This document shows, piece by piece, positions 7,001 through 13,636 of a stretch of DNA of 14,534 nt. The stretch comes from an uncultured Amaricoccus sp. (GTDB lineage Bacteria > Pseudomonadota > Alphaproteobacteria > Rhodobacterales > Rhodobacteraceae). Numbering within the stretch: the first letter of the stretch is position 1; each line of letters opens with the position of its first letter. Made by a program: the position numbers and the translations under genes. Location: the NCBI RefSeq assembly GCF_937858865.1, contig NZ_CALLYO010000224.1:1-14534 (forward strand), in the 5' to 3' direction. A model generated the notes under the pieces. It made no database searches. It saw only the letters and a program-made list of their open reading frames with translations, and was not told the origin of the DNA.

Positions 7001-8166
7001 TCCTTCCTCCTCGCCGCCGCCTCGAGGCGCGCCAGCGCACCGAGAAAAACCGCCGTATCCGCCGCGCGCGCCGCCGCCGGGCAACGCGCGCTCATCCGCC
7101 GCCACTCGGGCTCGGAGCCCATGCGCTCCATCGCCGCGATCCATCCCTCGCCGTTCTCCGGATCGACGACGAAGCCGTTGACGAAATCCTCGACCAGCAC
7201 CGTCGCCCCGCAGGCCGGCGACAGGATCACCGGCACCCCGCAGGCCAGCGCCTCCGTCACCACGATGCCGAACTGCTCCTCCACGCTCGGCAGCAGCAGC
7301 GCCAGCGCGCCGCCGAGCACCGCCGGCATCTCCGCCGCGCTGCGATAGCCCTCGAGGCTCACGTGGCGCGAGAGGAGCTCCGAGGCCGCGATCCGCGCCG
7401 CCACCTGCCCCTCGAGCCCGCCGTATCCCACCAGCCGCAGCCGCCGCGGCGCCGCGGCCCGCCGCAGGTAGCCCTCGTAGAGATCGAGGAGCCGCATGTG
7501 GTTCTTCTTCGGTACGAAGCGCGCCACCGCGAGGAAGTAGCGCTCGCCGAAGGCCGCCGCCGCGAAGGCCTCCCGCGCCCCCGCCGCCACCCGGCCGGTG
7601 TCGATCGCGCAGGCATAGAGCTCGACCCGCCGCCGGCCGAGGAAGCGCGCATAGTCCGCCGCCCGCGGCGTCGCGGCGAGGATCCCCTGATACGGCAACA
7701 GAAAGAGCGCCTTCAGCGCCTCCCGCGCCACCCGCCGCCCGTAGTCGTCGAACTTCGAGTCGTTCATCGACAGGACCAGCGTGCCGCGCGCCCGCAGCAG
7801 CACCGCCAGCCCCAGCAGCACCGGATCCTGATAGCCGTAGACGAGCGCCACATCGGGCCGGAAGCGCAGCGCCGCGCCCCAGAAGCGCAGCGCCGCCCGC
7901 GCCCAGCCGACGCCTGTGTCGCGCGCCGGCCCGACCTCGCGCATCTCGAACCGCGCCGGCACCGGGAGATCCCAGATATAATCCCTGTCCCTCGGCCAGA
8001 CGAGGCCGAGCACCCGCCGCCCCGACCCGGCCAGGCCGCTGCAGCGGTCATGATCGGGGACCCCGAGCGCCCGGCAGGCGTAGAGGACGCGCTGCGGCGC
8101 CTCGGCGGCGAACTCGATCGACAGGGCACTCATCGGCAGGACCGCATCTCGGGACCCGCCATCCAT
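6997..8166 (-). CDS. GT4 family glycosyltransferase
   Basis: A GT-B glycosyltransferase of 389 residues. The N-terminal acceptor domain includes PDVALVYGYQDPVLLGLAVL (104-123). The donor domain carries FLAVARFVPKKNHMRLLDLY (211-230), with the Arg/Lys pair expected to hold the nucleotide-sugar phosphates. It also has EEQFGIVVTEALACGVPV (296-313), the E-x7-E motif of family 4 enzymes (E297, E305). It should extend the lipid-linked EPS repeat unit at the inner membrane; donor and acceptor are unknown. It lies 24 bp after the flippase gene and overlaps the epimerase gene by 4 bp. The start is uncertain: ATG 8166 and ATG 8133 (MSALSIEF) are both possible and neither has a clear Shine-Dalgarno. The N-terminal Gly-rich loop of typical GT4 enzymes is not obvious, so the N-terminal half is divergent. 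Confidence 0.8.
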   Translation of the reverse strand: MDGGSRDAVLPMSALSIEFAAEAPQRVLYACRALGVPDHDRCSGLAGSGRRVLGLVWPRDRDYIWDLPVPARFEMREVGPARDTGVGWARAALRFWGAALRFRPDVALVYGYQDPVLLGLAVLLRARGTLVLSMNDSKFDDYGRRVAREALKALFLLPYQGILAATPRAADYARFLGRRRVELYACAIDTGRVAAGAREAFAAAAFGERYFLAVARFVPKKNHMRLLDLYEGYLRRAAAPRRLRLVGYGGLEGQVAARIAASELLSRHVSLEGYRSAAEMPAVLGGALALLLPSVEEQFGIVVTEALACGVPVILSPACGATVLVEDFVNGFVVDPENGEGWIAAMERMGSEPEWRRMSARCPAAARAADTAVFLGALARLEAAARRKE

Positions 8167-8190
8167 GCGCCGGCGGAAGTTGACGGAACC

Positions 8191-9396
8191 CTAACGCAGC
8201 ACCCGCGCCGTCAGCCCCGCCCGCCGCAGCGCCAGCGCGAAGCCCGCCGCCAGCGCCGCCTCGGTCGCCACCGCCGCCCAGGCCGCCCCCACCGCCCCGC
8301 CGCCGGCGATGGCGAGCGCCGCGAGCGGCAGCCCGAGGAGCGCGACGACGATCTGGCTCGCCGCATAGGCCCCGCCCCGCCCCTCCGCCAGCAGCGTGTT
8401 CGCCCCGAGGATCGCGGTCAGCCCGGTCAGGAACGGCAGCAGGCAGAGCACGCGCAGCGCCGCCACCGCCTGCGGCAGCTCCCCGCCCCCCAGCGCCGCG
8501 ACGAGCGGCCCCGCCGCCGCGAAGACCAGCGCCCCGCCGCCCGCCGCGGCGACCAGCACGAGAAGGCTCGCCGGCCCGCGGAACCCGCTCTCCCGCCCGC
8601 CGCCTTCGACGATGGCGAGAAAGAGCGCCTGGGTGACCGGCGCGACGAGCCCCACCATCAGCACCCGCACCCGGTCGGCCAGCGCATAGCCGGCCACCTC
8701 CGCCGGCGCCGCCAGCGCCGCGAGGATCAGTACCGTCAGCTCGCGCCCCCCGCCCGCCGCCAGGATCGCCCCGAACTGCCCGATGTCCTCGCGCAGGATC
8801 CGCACCGGCCCCCGCGCCCCGAAGCGCCCCGGCCGGCACCCGACCAGCGCGAAGCACCCCGCCATCGTCACCGCCTGCGCCACCGCCGAAGCCGCCAGCA
8901 GCCAGGCCAGATCGCCCGCCGCGCCGGCCACGACCACCGCCAGCCACCCCAGCCGGCTCGCCGCCGACAGCAGCGCGAACGCCCCGAGCCGCCCGAGGCT
9001 GTAGACGAGCCAGCGCGGCGTCAGCGCCAGCGCCGCGGCATGGGCGAGCGCCAGCACCCCGTCCGCCCCGGTCCCCGCCACGGCGAGGAAGGCAACGGAG
9101 GCCGGCAGCATCAGCCCCGCCTTCAGCAGCAGCGAGTCGCCGAGCAGCCCCCCGAGCCGCCCCTCGGCCAGCGCCGCCCGCGCCCGGATCGGCCCGGTGA
9201 CGTTGAACGAGAAGTCGGCGAAGACGACGAAGAACCCGATGCAGGCCATCAGCACCGCGTAGCGCGAGAAGCCCTCGACCCCGAGCCCGCCCAGGATGAA
9301 CGGCACCGCCGCCAGCGGCACGAGAAAGTTCACCGCCTGGATCGCCGCGATCCAGGCCGCGCTCCGCGCCACCCCGAGGAGCCGCGGCGAGATCAC
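8191..9396 (-). CDS. Wzx-type polysaccharide repeat-unit flippase
   Basis: A 401-residue membrane protein with about twelve hydrophobic segments separated by short basic loops, the layout of the MOP/Wzx (RfbX-like) superfamily. The N-terminus (GVARSAAWIAAIQAVNFLVPL) with an amphipathic start to TM1, and GVEGFSRYAVLMACIGFFVVFADFSF in TM2, resemble polysaccharide-biosynthesis flippases. It should move undecaprenyl-diphosphate-linked repeat units from cytoplasm to periplasm for the Wzy-type polymerase. GTG 9396 is chosen as the start: it overlaps the upstream stop (GTGA, 4 bp), has GGAG upstream, and begins directly at the membrane domain. A longer reading to 9525 would add a Gly/Ala/Arg-rich stretch that lies wholly inside the upstream gene. 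It is second in block C, between two glycosyltransferases. Confidence 0.8.
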   Translation of the reverse strand: MISPRLLGVARSAAWIAAIQAVNFLVPLAAVPFILGGLGVEGFSRYAVLMACIGFFVVFADFSFNVTGPIRARAALAEGRLGGLLGDSLLLKAGLMLPASVAFLAVAGTGADGVLALAHAAALALTPRWLVYSLGRLGAFALLSAASRLGWLAVVVAGAAGDLAWLLAASAVAQAVTMAGCFALVGCRPGRFGARGPVRILREDIGQFGAILAAGGGRELTVLILAALAAPAEVAGYALADRVRVLMVGLVAPVTQALFLAIVEGGGRESGFRGPASLLVLVAAAGGGALVFAAAGPLVAALGGGELPQAVAALRVLCLLPFLTGLTAILGANTLLAEGRGGAYAASQIVVALLGLPLAALAIAGGGAVGAAWAAVATEAALAAGFALALRRAGLTARVLR

Positions 9397-10634
9397 CCGG
9401 CTCCGCCCCGCGCCAGCGCCAGATACCCGCGATAGACCGCCGGCACATGCAGCAGCCGGAAGACCGCCCGCCCCGCCGCCCCCGGCGGCCGCCCGATCCC
9501 CTGCCCCCCGATCGCCGCGAGCCACCCCGCACCGACCGCCGGCCGCTCAACGGGCCCTCCCGCGAGCGCCGCCTCGTAGATGCCGAGCGCCCGCCGGCTG
9601 ACCGCCTCGACCCCGAACCGCCCGCTCACCCAGTCCGCCCCGCCCAGCCGCACCCGCTCGCGCAGCCCCGCATCCGCCATCAGCGCCGTCATCGCCTCGG
9701 GCACCGCGTCCGGGCGCAGCGCCACCAGCCCGCCGACCCCGTGCCCGACCACCTCGAGCTGGCTGTTGTCCTTCAGCGGCGTGCTCAGCGTCACCACCGG
9801 CACCCCGCAGAGCATCGCCTCGCAGAGCACCATCCCGAAGCTCTCGCCGATCCGCGACAGATGCAGGAACCCGTCCATCGCCGTCAGCAGCTCCGATAGC
9901 CGCCGGTCGCACCCGGTCACCGGCAGCGACACGACCCGCTCCCGCACCCCCGCCGGCAGCCGCCCCACGCCCTCCGCGATCTCCCCCGGCGCCCCGACCA
10001 GCAGCAGCCCCGCATCGAACCCCCGCCCCACCACCGCGGCAAAGGCCCCGAGCACCGCCGGCGACCATTTCGCCGCATGCGGCTGCCCGACCCGCCCGAA
10101 GAGGAACCGTCCCGGCGGCACCCCGAGCCGCGCCCTGACTTCCGCCCGCTCCGCCTCCGGCACCCGCGCGATCGCCGCGCCGTCGACCGGATTGGGCAGC
10201 ACCGCCATCGCCTTCCCGCGCGCCGCGGCCCCGCCCCAGGCGCTCCACTTCCAGGCGCACCACCGGCTCAACAGGCAATGGACGTCGATCAGCGCCCCGC
10301 CCTCCCCGGCATCGAACCGCGCGAAGACGTTGGTCTCGACCACCCGCGCCGCCGGCCGCTTCAGCACCCGCAGCAGCGCCGTCTCCCGCGCGTTGGCATA
10401 GCCTGACCGATGGATGTGCACGACGTCCGCCCCCCACCCGGCCGCCGCCACCTCCTCCCCGGGCCCGAACACGCCGACCCCCGCCGCCCGGTACGCCGCC
10501 TCCCGCCGCCCCCGCTCGGCATGGGCGAGAACCGCGACCTCCACCCCGAGCGCCTTCAGCCCGAGCGACAGGTTCTGCGCCGCCCGCTCGGTCCCGCCCA
10601 CTCCCATGCCGGCCACGACGGTCAGAATGCGCAA
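9393..10634 (-). CDS. GT4 family glycosyltransferase, first gene of EPS block C
   Basis: A 413-residue GT-B glycosyltransferase. The N-terminus MRILTVVAGMGVGGTERAA contains the Gly-rich loop typical of family 4 (GGTE, 13-16). GRVGQPHAAKW (180-190) is the linker/donor basic site, and ESFGMVLCEAMLCGVPVV (264-281) gives the E-x7-E motif (E264, E272). It probably adds a sugar to the EPS repeat unit in the cytoplasm. The C-terminal tail (about 360-413) is longer than the minimal fold and rich in Gly, Pro and Ala, ending VYRGYLALARGGAG; it may be a membrane-peripheral extension. The start is TTG, supported by AAGGAGG about nine bases upstream and by perfect agreement with the family N-terminus. Its stop overlaps the flippase start. 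It has the upstream 241-bp gap to itself, so the block C promoter should lie there. Confidence 0.85.
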   Translation of the reverse strand: MRILTVVAGMGVGGTERAAQNLSLGLKALGVEVAVLAHAERGRREAAYRAAGVGVFGPGEEVAAAGWGADVVHIHRSGYANARETALLRVLKRPAARVVETNVFARFDAGEGGALIDVHCLLSRWCAWKWSAWGGAAARGKAMAVLPNPVDGAAIARVPEAERAEVRARLGVPPGRFLFGRVGQPHAAKWSPAVLGAFAAVVGRGFDAGLLLVGAPGEIAEGVGRLPAGVRERVVSLPVTGCDRRLSELLTAMDGFLHLSRIGESFGMVLCEAMLCGVPVVTLSTPLKDNSQLEVVGHGVGGLVALRPDAVPEAMTALMADAGLRERVRLGGADWVSGRFGVEAVSRRALGIYEAALAGGPVERPAVGAGWLAAIGGQGIGRPPGAAGRAVFRLLHVPAVYRGYLALARGGAG

Positions 10635-10733
10635 GCGCCCGTCCCTCCTTCGCCGCCGATCAGAGGCGAGGAACGGTTAAGAAAGTGCAGACGGTCGCCC
10701 GCAGCCGCCCTCGTTCATCTCGGCGCACGGCCA

Positions 10734-10770
10734 GAGCCGCCGCCGAGAGCGTGGGGCGTAGCGGCGGCTC
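10734..10770. repeat. Perfect 10-bp inverted repeat in the intergenic region
   Basis: GAGCCGCCGC (10734-10743) and GCGGCGGCTC (10761-10770) are perfect inverted copies around a 17-base loop. Fully GC-paired stems of this length can arise in GC-rich DNA, but perfect pairing in a non-coding gap upstream of an operon is compatible with a leader hairpin, a terminator or an operator. No T-run follows on either strand. Confidence 0.5.
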
Positions 10771-10808
10771 ACGACGGCGCCGCCGCCCGCATGAGGCGTG
10801 GAATTGCC

Positions 10809-10855
10809 CCTCGCGACCGCATTTCGCGAGGTCGGCCGCCGAGCCGACCGACCTC
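10809..10855 (-). terminator. Overlapping hairpins downstream of the symporter gene (possible terminator)
   Basis: Reading leftward from the symporter stop, the first structure is GAGGTCGG/CCGACCTC (10828-10855, 12-base loop; a shifted 7-bp version GGTCGGC/GCCGACC has a 6-base loop). The second is CCTCGCGA/TCGCGAGG (10809-10831, perfect 8 bp, 7-base loop). The two share bases 10828-10831, so they are mutually exclusive as complete hairpins. Position suggests termination of the symporter transcript. There is no uridine tract, so this would be an atypical terminator. Confidence 0.35.
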
Positions 10856-10875
10856 CGTTGCCAGCCAGCCCGTGG

Positions 10876-12231
10876 TCAGGCCTCGGCCATCTTCGCGCCG
10901 AAGTAGTCGTTGGTGACCTTGACCACCACCGGCGACAGCATCACCAGCGAAATGAGGTTCGGGAAGGCCATGAAGGCGTTCAGCGTGTCGGCGACCAGCC
11001 ACACGAAGTCGAGCTGGGTGATGGCGCCGATCATCACGAACAGCGTCCAGAGCAGGCGGTAGGGCTTCTCGACCGCGGTGCCCGCCAGATACTCCCAGCA
11101 TTTCTCACCGTAGTAGGCCCAGCCGAGGATGGTGGTGTAGGCGAAGACCGCCAGCGCCGCCGCCAGAAAGTAGGCGCCGAAACCCGGCAGCGCCGTCTCG
11201 AAGGCGCTCGAGGAGAGCGCCGCGCCCGACACGCCGCTCGACCAGACGCCGCTCACCATGATGACGAGGCCGGTCATCGTGCAGACGATGATCGTGTCGA
11301 TGAAGGTGCCCATCATGCCGATCAGGCCCGACTGCGCCGCGTTCTTCGACTGGCCGGCCGCCTGGGCGATGCCGGCGGTGCCGAGCCCGGCCTCGTTGGA
11401 GAAGATGCCGCGGGCCACGCCGTAGCGCATGGCGAGCATGATCGTCGCGCCGGCGAAGCCGCCGGTCGCCGCGACGGGGCTGAAGGCGTGGTGGAAGACC
11501 AGGCCGAGCGCCGCCGGGATCTGGCCGAGGTTCAGGAGCAGCACCAGGAGCGCCACGACGATGTAGGCAATGCACATGAAGGGCACGAGCTTCTCGGCCA
11601 CCGCGCCGATCCGCTTGATGCCGCCGAGCAGCACGAAGCCGGTGAGCAGGGTGAGGACGACGCCGGTCAGCCAGGTCGGCACGCCGAAGCCCGCCTCGAC
11701 CACGGCGGCGATCGAGTTCGACTGCACCATGTTGCCGATGCCGAAGCCCGCGAGCCCGCCGAAGAGCGCGAAGGCCGCGCCGAGCCAGCGCCAGTGCTTC
11801 CCGAGCCCGTTCTTGATCGCGTACATCGGCCCTCCGACGTGCTCGCCCCGGTCGTCGACCTCGCGGTAGTGCACCGCGAGCAGCACCTCGGAATACTTGG
11901 TCGCCATGCCGACGAGCGCGGTCATCCACATCCAGAAGAGCGCGCCGGGGCCGCCGAGCGCGATCGCCGTGGCGACGCCGGCGATGTTGCCGGTGCCGAC
12001 GGTGGCGGCGAGCGCGGTCATCAGCGCGGCGTAGGGGCTGATCTCGCCCTCGGCGTCCGCGTCCGGCTTGCGGCCCTTCCAGACCATCCGGAAGCCGGTG
12101 GGGATGCGCAGGATCGGCATGAGCTTGAGCCGGAGCTGCAGGAAGAAGCCGGTGCCGAGGATCAGCACCAGCATCGGCGGCCCCCAGACGAAGCCGTTGA
12201 TCGCCGAGAAGAACCCGGTGAGCGTTTCCAT
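10876..12231 (-). CDS. Sodium:alanine/glycine symporter (AGCS family)
   Basis: A 451-residue inner-membrane protein with about eleven hydrophobic segments, the usual size for the alanine or glycine:cation symporter (AGCS) family. The conserved blocks ATVGTGNIAGVATAIALGGPG (about 76-96), RYGVARGIFSNEAGLGTAG and the N-terminal GTGFFLQLRLK are present. Known members import alanine or glycine with Na+. Its placement after a glycine riboswitch-controlled dehydrogenase gene suggests glycine and/or alanine as substrate. The ATG has GAAGG immediately upstream and AAGGG about ten bases upstream. A strong terminator lies between it and dadA, so it probably has its own promoter or depends on read-through. 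Unlike the minus-strand EPS genes, it uses C-ending codons heavily and its DNA shows no marked C-over-G bias, consistent with a core chromosomal gene. Confidence 0.93.
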   Translation of the reverse strand: METLTGFFSAINGFVWGPPMLVLILGTGFFLQLRLKLMPILRIPTGFRMVWKGRKPDADAEGEISPYAALMTALAATVGTGNIAGVATAIALGGPGALFWMWMTALVGMATKYSEVLLAVHYREVDDRGEHVGGPMYAIKNGLGKHWRWLGAAFALFGGLAGFGIGNMVQSNSIAAVVEAGFGVPTWLTGVVLTLLTGFVLLGGIKRIGAVAEKLVPFMCIAYIVVALLVLLLNLGQIPAALGLVFHHAFSPVAATGGFAGATIMLAMRYGVARGIFSNEAGLGTAGIAQAAGQSKNAAQSGLIGMMGTFIDTIIVCTMTGLVIMVSGVWSSGVSGAALSSSAFETALPGFGAYFLAAALAVFAYTTILGWAYYGEKCWEYLAGTAVEKPYRLLWTLFVMIGAITQLDFVWLVADTLNAFMAFPNLISLVMLSPVVVKVTNDYFGAKMAEA

Positions 12232-12245
12232 CCTTCGTTCCCTTC

Positions 12246-12269
12246 TTGGTTGTGATAATTTTTGGTTGT
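12246..12269. repeat. Two 8-bp direct repeats upstream of the symporter gene
   Basis: TTGGTTGT occurs at 12246-12253 and again at 12262-12269, start-to-start spacing 16 bases, inside the only AT-rich stretch between the dadA terminator and the symporter start. On the transcribed strand this is ACAACCAA twice. Their position 15-38 bases before the ATG, overlapping where a promoter or leader would be, is compatible with a protein-binding site. No known regulator is recognised. Confidence 0.3.
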
Positions 12270-12294
12270 AGTGGGCTGGCGCAGCACGCGCGCC

Positions 12295-12327
12295 AAAAAA
12301 GCAAGGGCCGGCGCAGAGCGCCGGCCC
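12295..12327 (-). terminator. Rho-independent terminator of dadA
   Basis: On the minus strand a perfect 10-bp GC stem, GGGCCGGCGC/GCGCCGGCCC with a 3-base loop (12305-12327), is followed by TTGC and then six T (12300-12295). This is a textbook intrinsic terminator, 16 bases past the dadA stop. It separates dadA from the symporter gene, so the riboswitch-controlled transcript should mostly end here. Confidence 0.85.
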
Positions 12328-12343
12328 CCGGGGTGAGACGAAC

Positions 12344-13591
12344 TCAGGCCGCCGCGGCGACCGGAAGCCGGACCTCCGTCCGGCGCGGCGCCAGTTCGCC
12401 GGCGACTCGCTCGGCGACGAGGCGCGCCGTGGCGGCCGACAGGGTCCAGCCGAGGTGGCCGTGGCCGGTGTTGTAGAAGACGCCCGGCCGCTTGCCGCGG
12501 CCGACCCGCGGCAGCATCGACGGCGTCATCGGCCGCAGCCCCGCCCAAGGCGTCGCATGCTCGGTCGAGACGCCGGGGAAATGCTTCTCGCACCATTCGA
12601 CCAGCGGCCGGATGCGGTCGGCGCGGATGTCGCGGTTGGCGCCGTTGAACTCGGCGGTGCCGGCGATGCGGAAGCGGTCCTTGCCGAAGCGGCTGGCGAC
12701 GATCTTCGCCCGGTCGTCGAGCAGGCTGATCCAGGGCGCCGCCGCCTGGCTCGCAGCATCGGCGAGCTGCACGGTGATCGAATAGCCCTTGACCGGATAG
12801 ATGTTCACCCGGTCGCCCAGCATCGCCGCGAAGGCGCGGCTGCGGATGCCGGCCGAGACGACGACGCCGTCGAACCGCTCCTCGCGGCCGCCGCTGACGA
12901 TGCGCACCCCGTCCCGCGCCTCGAGGCCGTCGACCTCGGTGCCGAAGCGGAGGCTCGCGCCGCGGCGGGCACAGGCGGCAGCGAGGCCGGTGGTGAACTT
13001 GTGGATGTCGCCCGAGCTGTCGGAGGGCGTAAGGAAGCCGCCGACGAAGTCGCCGCAGAGCGCCGGCTCGACCTCGCGCATCTCGCCCGGGCTGAGCTCC
13101 CGCCGCTCGAGGCCGCCCGCGGCCAGCAGGCCGTTCACCATGCGGGCATGCGCCAGATCCTTGCCGTTCGAGTAGAAGTGCAGGATGCCGCGCCGCTCGA
13201 GGTCGAAGTCGATGCCCTCGCGCGCGGCCATCTCGAAGAGGACGGCGCGGGCGGCGATGGCGAGGCGCACCGTCTCGACGGTGTTGGCCCGGTAGCGCGG
13301 GATGTTCGAGAGGAACTCGGCCATCCAGCGCATCTTGTGCAGCGTCGGCGCCGGGTTGACGAGCAGCGGCGCATCGGCCGACAGCATCCACTTCAGCCCC
13401 TTGAGCACCGTCCCCCACTGGGTCCAGGTCTCGGCGTTCGAGGCGGAGAGCTGGCCGCCGTTGGCGAAGCTCGTCTCCATCGCGGCATAGCGATGGCGGT
13501 CGAAGACGGTCACCTCGAACCCGCGGTCGAGGAGCTCGTAGGCAGTCGTCAGGCCGGTCACGCCGGCGCCGATTACGGCAATCTGGGTCAT
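12344..13591 (-). CDS. dadA: D-amino acid dehydrogenase, small-subunit type (DadA-like FAD oxidoreductase)
   Basis: A 415-residue flavoprotein of the DAO/DadA family. It shows the FAD dinucleotide-binding motif VIGAGVTGLTTAYEL (6-20) with D31 at the end of the second strand, the DadA signature ETSFANGGQLSASNAETW, a mid-domain GDIHKFTTGLA, and the C-terminal FAD contact TGHGHLGWTLSAATARLV. Known DadA enzymes oxidise D-amino acids such as D-alanine to 2-oxo acids and ammonia, passing electrons to the membrane respiratory chain. ATG 13591 is chosen because GGAG lies 7 bases upstream; a GTG two codons earlier (13597) is too close to that site. A tandem glycine riboswitch lies in its leader, so glycine or a glycine-linked metabolite is a plausible signal and possibly substrate. 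It ends at a strong terminator. Related glycine oxidase or sarcosine-type activity cannot be excluded. Confidence 0.88.
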   Translation of the reverse strand: MTQIAVIGAGVTGLTTAYELLDRGFEVTVFDRHRYAAMETSFANGGQLSASNAETWTQWGTVLKGLKWMLSADAPLLVNPAPTLHKMRWMAEFLSNIPRYRANTVETVRLAIAARAVLFEMAAREGIDFDLERRGILHFYSNGKDLAHARMVNGLLAAGGLERRELSPGEMREVEPALCGDFVGGFLTPSDSSGDIHKFTTGLAAACARRGASLRFGTEVDGLEARDGVRIVSGGREERFDGVVVSAGIRSRAFAAMLGDRVNIYPVKGYSITVQLADAASQAAAPWISLLDDRAKIVASRFGKDRFRIAGTAEFNGANRDIRADRIRPLVEWCEKHFPGVSTEHATPWAGLRPMTPSMLPRVGRGKRPGVFYNTGHGHLGWTLSAATARLVAERVAGELAPRRTEVRLPVAAAA

Positions 13592-13594
13592 GGT

Positions 13595-13603
13595 CACACT
13601 CCG
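13595..13603 (-). promoter_or_regulatory. dadA ribosome-binding site, perfectly complementary to the riboswitch P1 strand
   Basis: The mRNA segment CGGAGUGUG contains the dadA Shine-Dalgarno (GGAG, 7 bases before ATG 13591). It is the exact reverse complement of CACACUCCG at 13727-13719, which includes the 5' strand of the second aptamer's P1 helix. Pairing would hide the ribosome-binding site when P1 is open. The complementarity is directly visible; the switching role is inferred. Confidence 0.6.
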
Positions 13604-13611
13604 AAGCCATG

Positions 13612-13629
13612 GCGGCTCAAGCGAGCCGC
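13612..13629 (-). other. Leader hairpin between glycine riboswitch and dadA
   Basis: This is a perfect 7-bp stem, GCGGCTC/GAGCCGC, with loop GCTT in the transcript, just after the second aptamer and before the ribosome-binding site. No T-run follows, so it is unlikely to be an intrinsic terminator. It may serve as a spacer or part of the expression platform. Confidence 0.5.
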
Positions 13630-13636
13630 ATGCCCC

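Larger units (their letters stand above)
10635..10875. promoter_or_regulatory. Intergenic region upstream of EPS block C, rich in inverted repeats
   Basis: This 241-bp gap lies between the end of the symporter gene and the start of EPS block C; both are transcribed leftward. It must contain the end of one transcript and probably the promoter of the next. It holds a Shine-Dalgarno (AAGGAGG, near 10645) for the first glycosyltransferase and three strong inverted repeats (10734-10770, 10809-10831, 10828-10855). I see no convincing coding sequence and no clear -35/-10 boxes. The short AT-richer stretch around 10670-10690 is the only candidate promoter surrounding. Confidence 0.35.

Noticed and set aside
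7001..7144. Extended N-terminus of the epimerase starting at 7144
   Set aside because: It adds 48 Gly/Arg-rich residues before the Rossmann motif. ATG 7000 has a strong AGGAGG site and a 4-bp overlap with the upstream stop.
5972..7348. A 458-codon plus-strand frame antisense to the epimerase gene
   Set aside because: Low-complexity Arg/Ala/Pro translation opposite a gene with fully conserved catalytic motifs.
7363..9435. A 690-codon open frame on the plus strand, antisense to a glycosyltransferase and the flippase
   Set aside because: The translation is Arg/Pro/His/Gln-rich with no domain, and it lies opposite two well-supported genes. It follows from the codon bias of very GC-rich DNA.
9397..9525. 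Extended N-terminus of the flippase starting at 9525
   Set aside because: The added residues are Gly/Ala/Arg-rich, lie entirely within the upstream glycosyltransferase gene and precede the natural first membrane segment. GTG 9396 has an overlapping stop and GGAG upstream.
10798..12255. A 485-codon plus-strand frame opposite the symporter gene
   Set aside because: Composition is Asp/Glu/Arg/His-rich with no recognisable fold; it is the shadow of the AGCS gene.
13612..13629. The GCGGCTC hairpin as an intrinsic terminator controlled by the riboswitch
   Set aside because: No T-run follows, and the anti-Shine-Dalgarno pairing explains the leader better as translational control.
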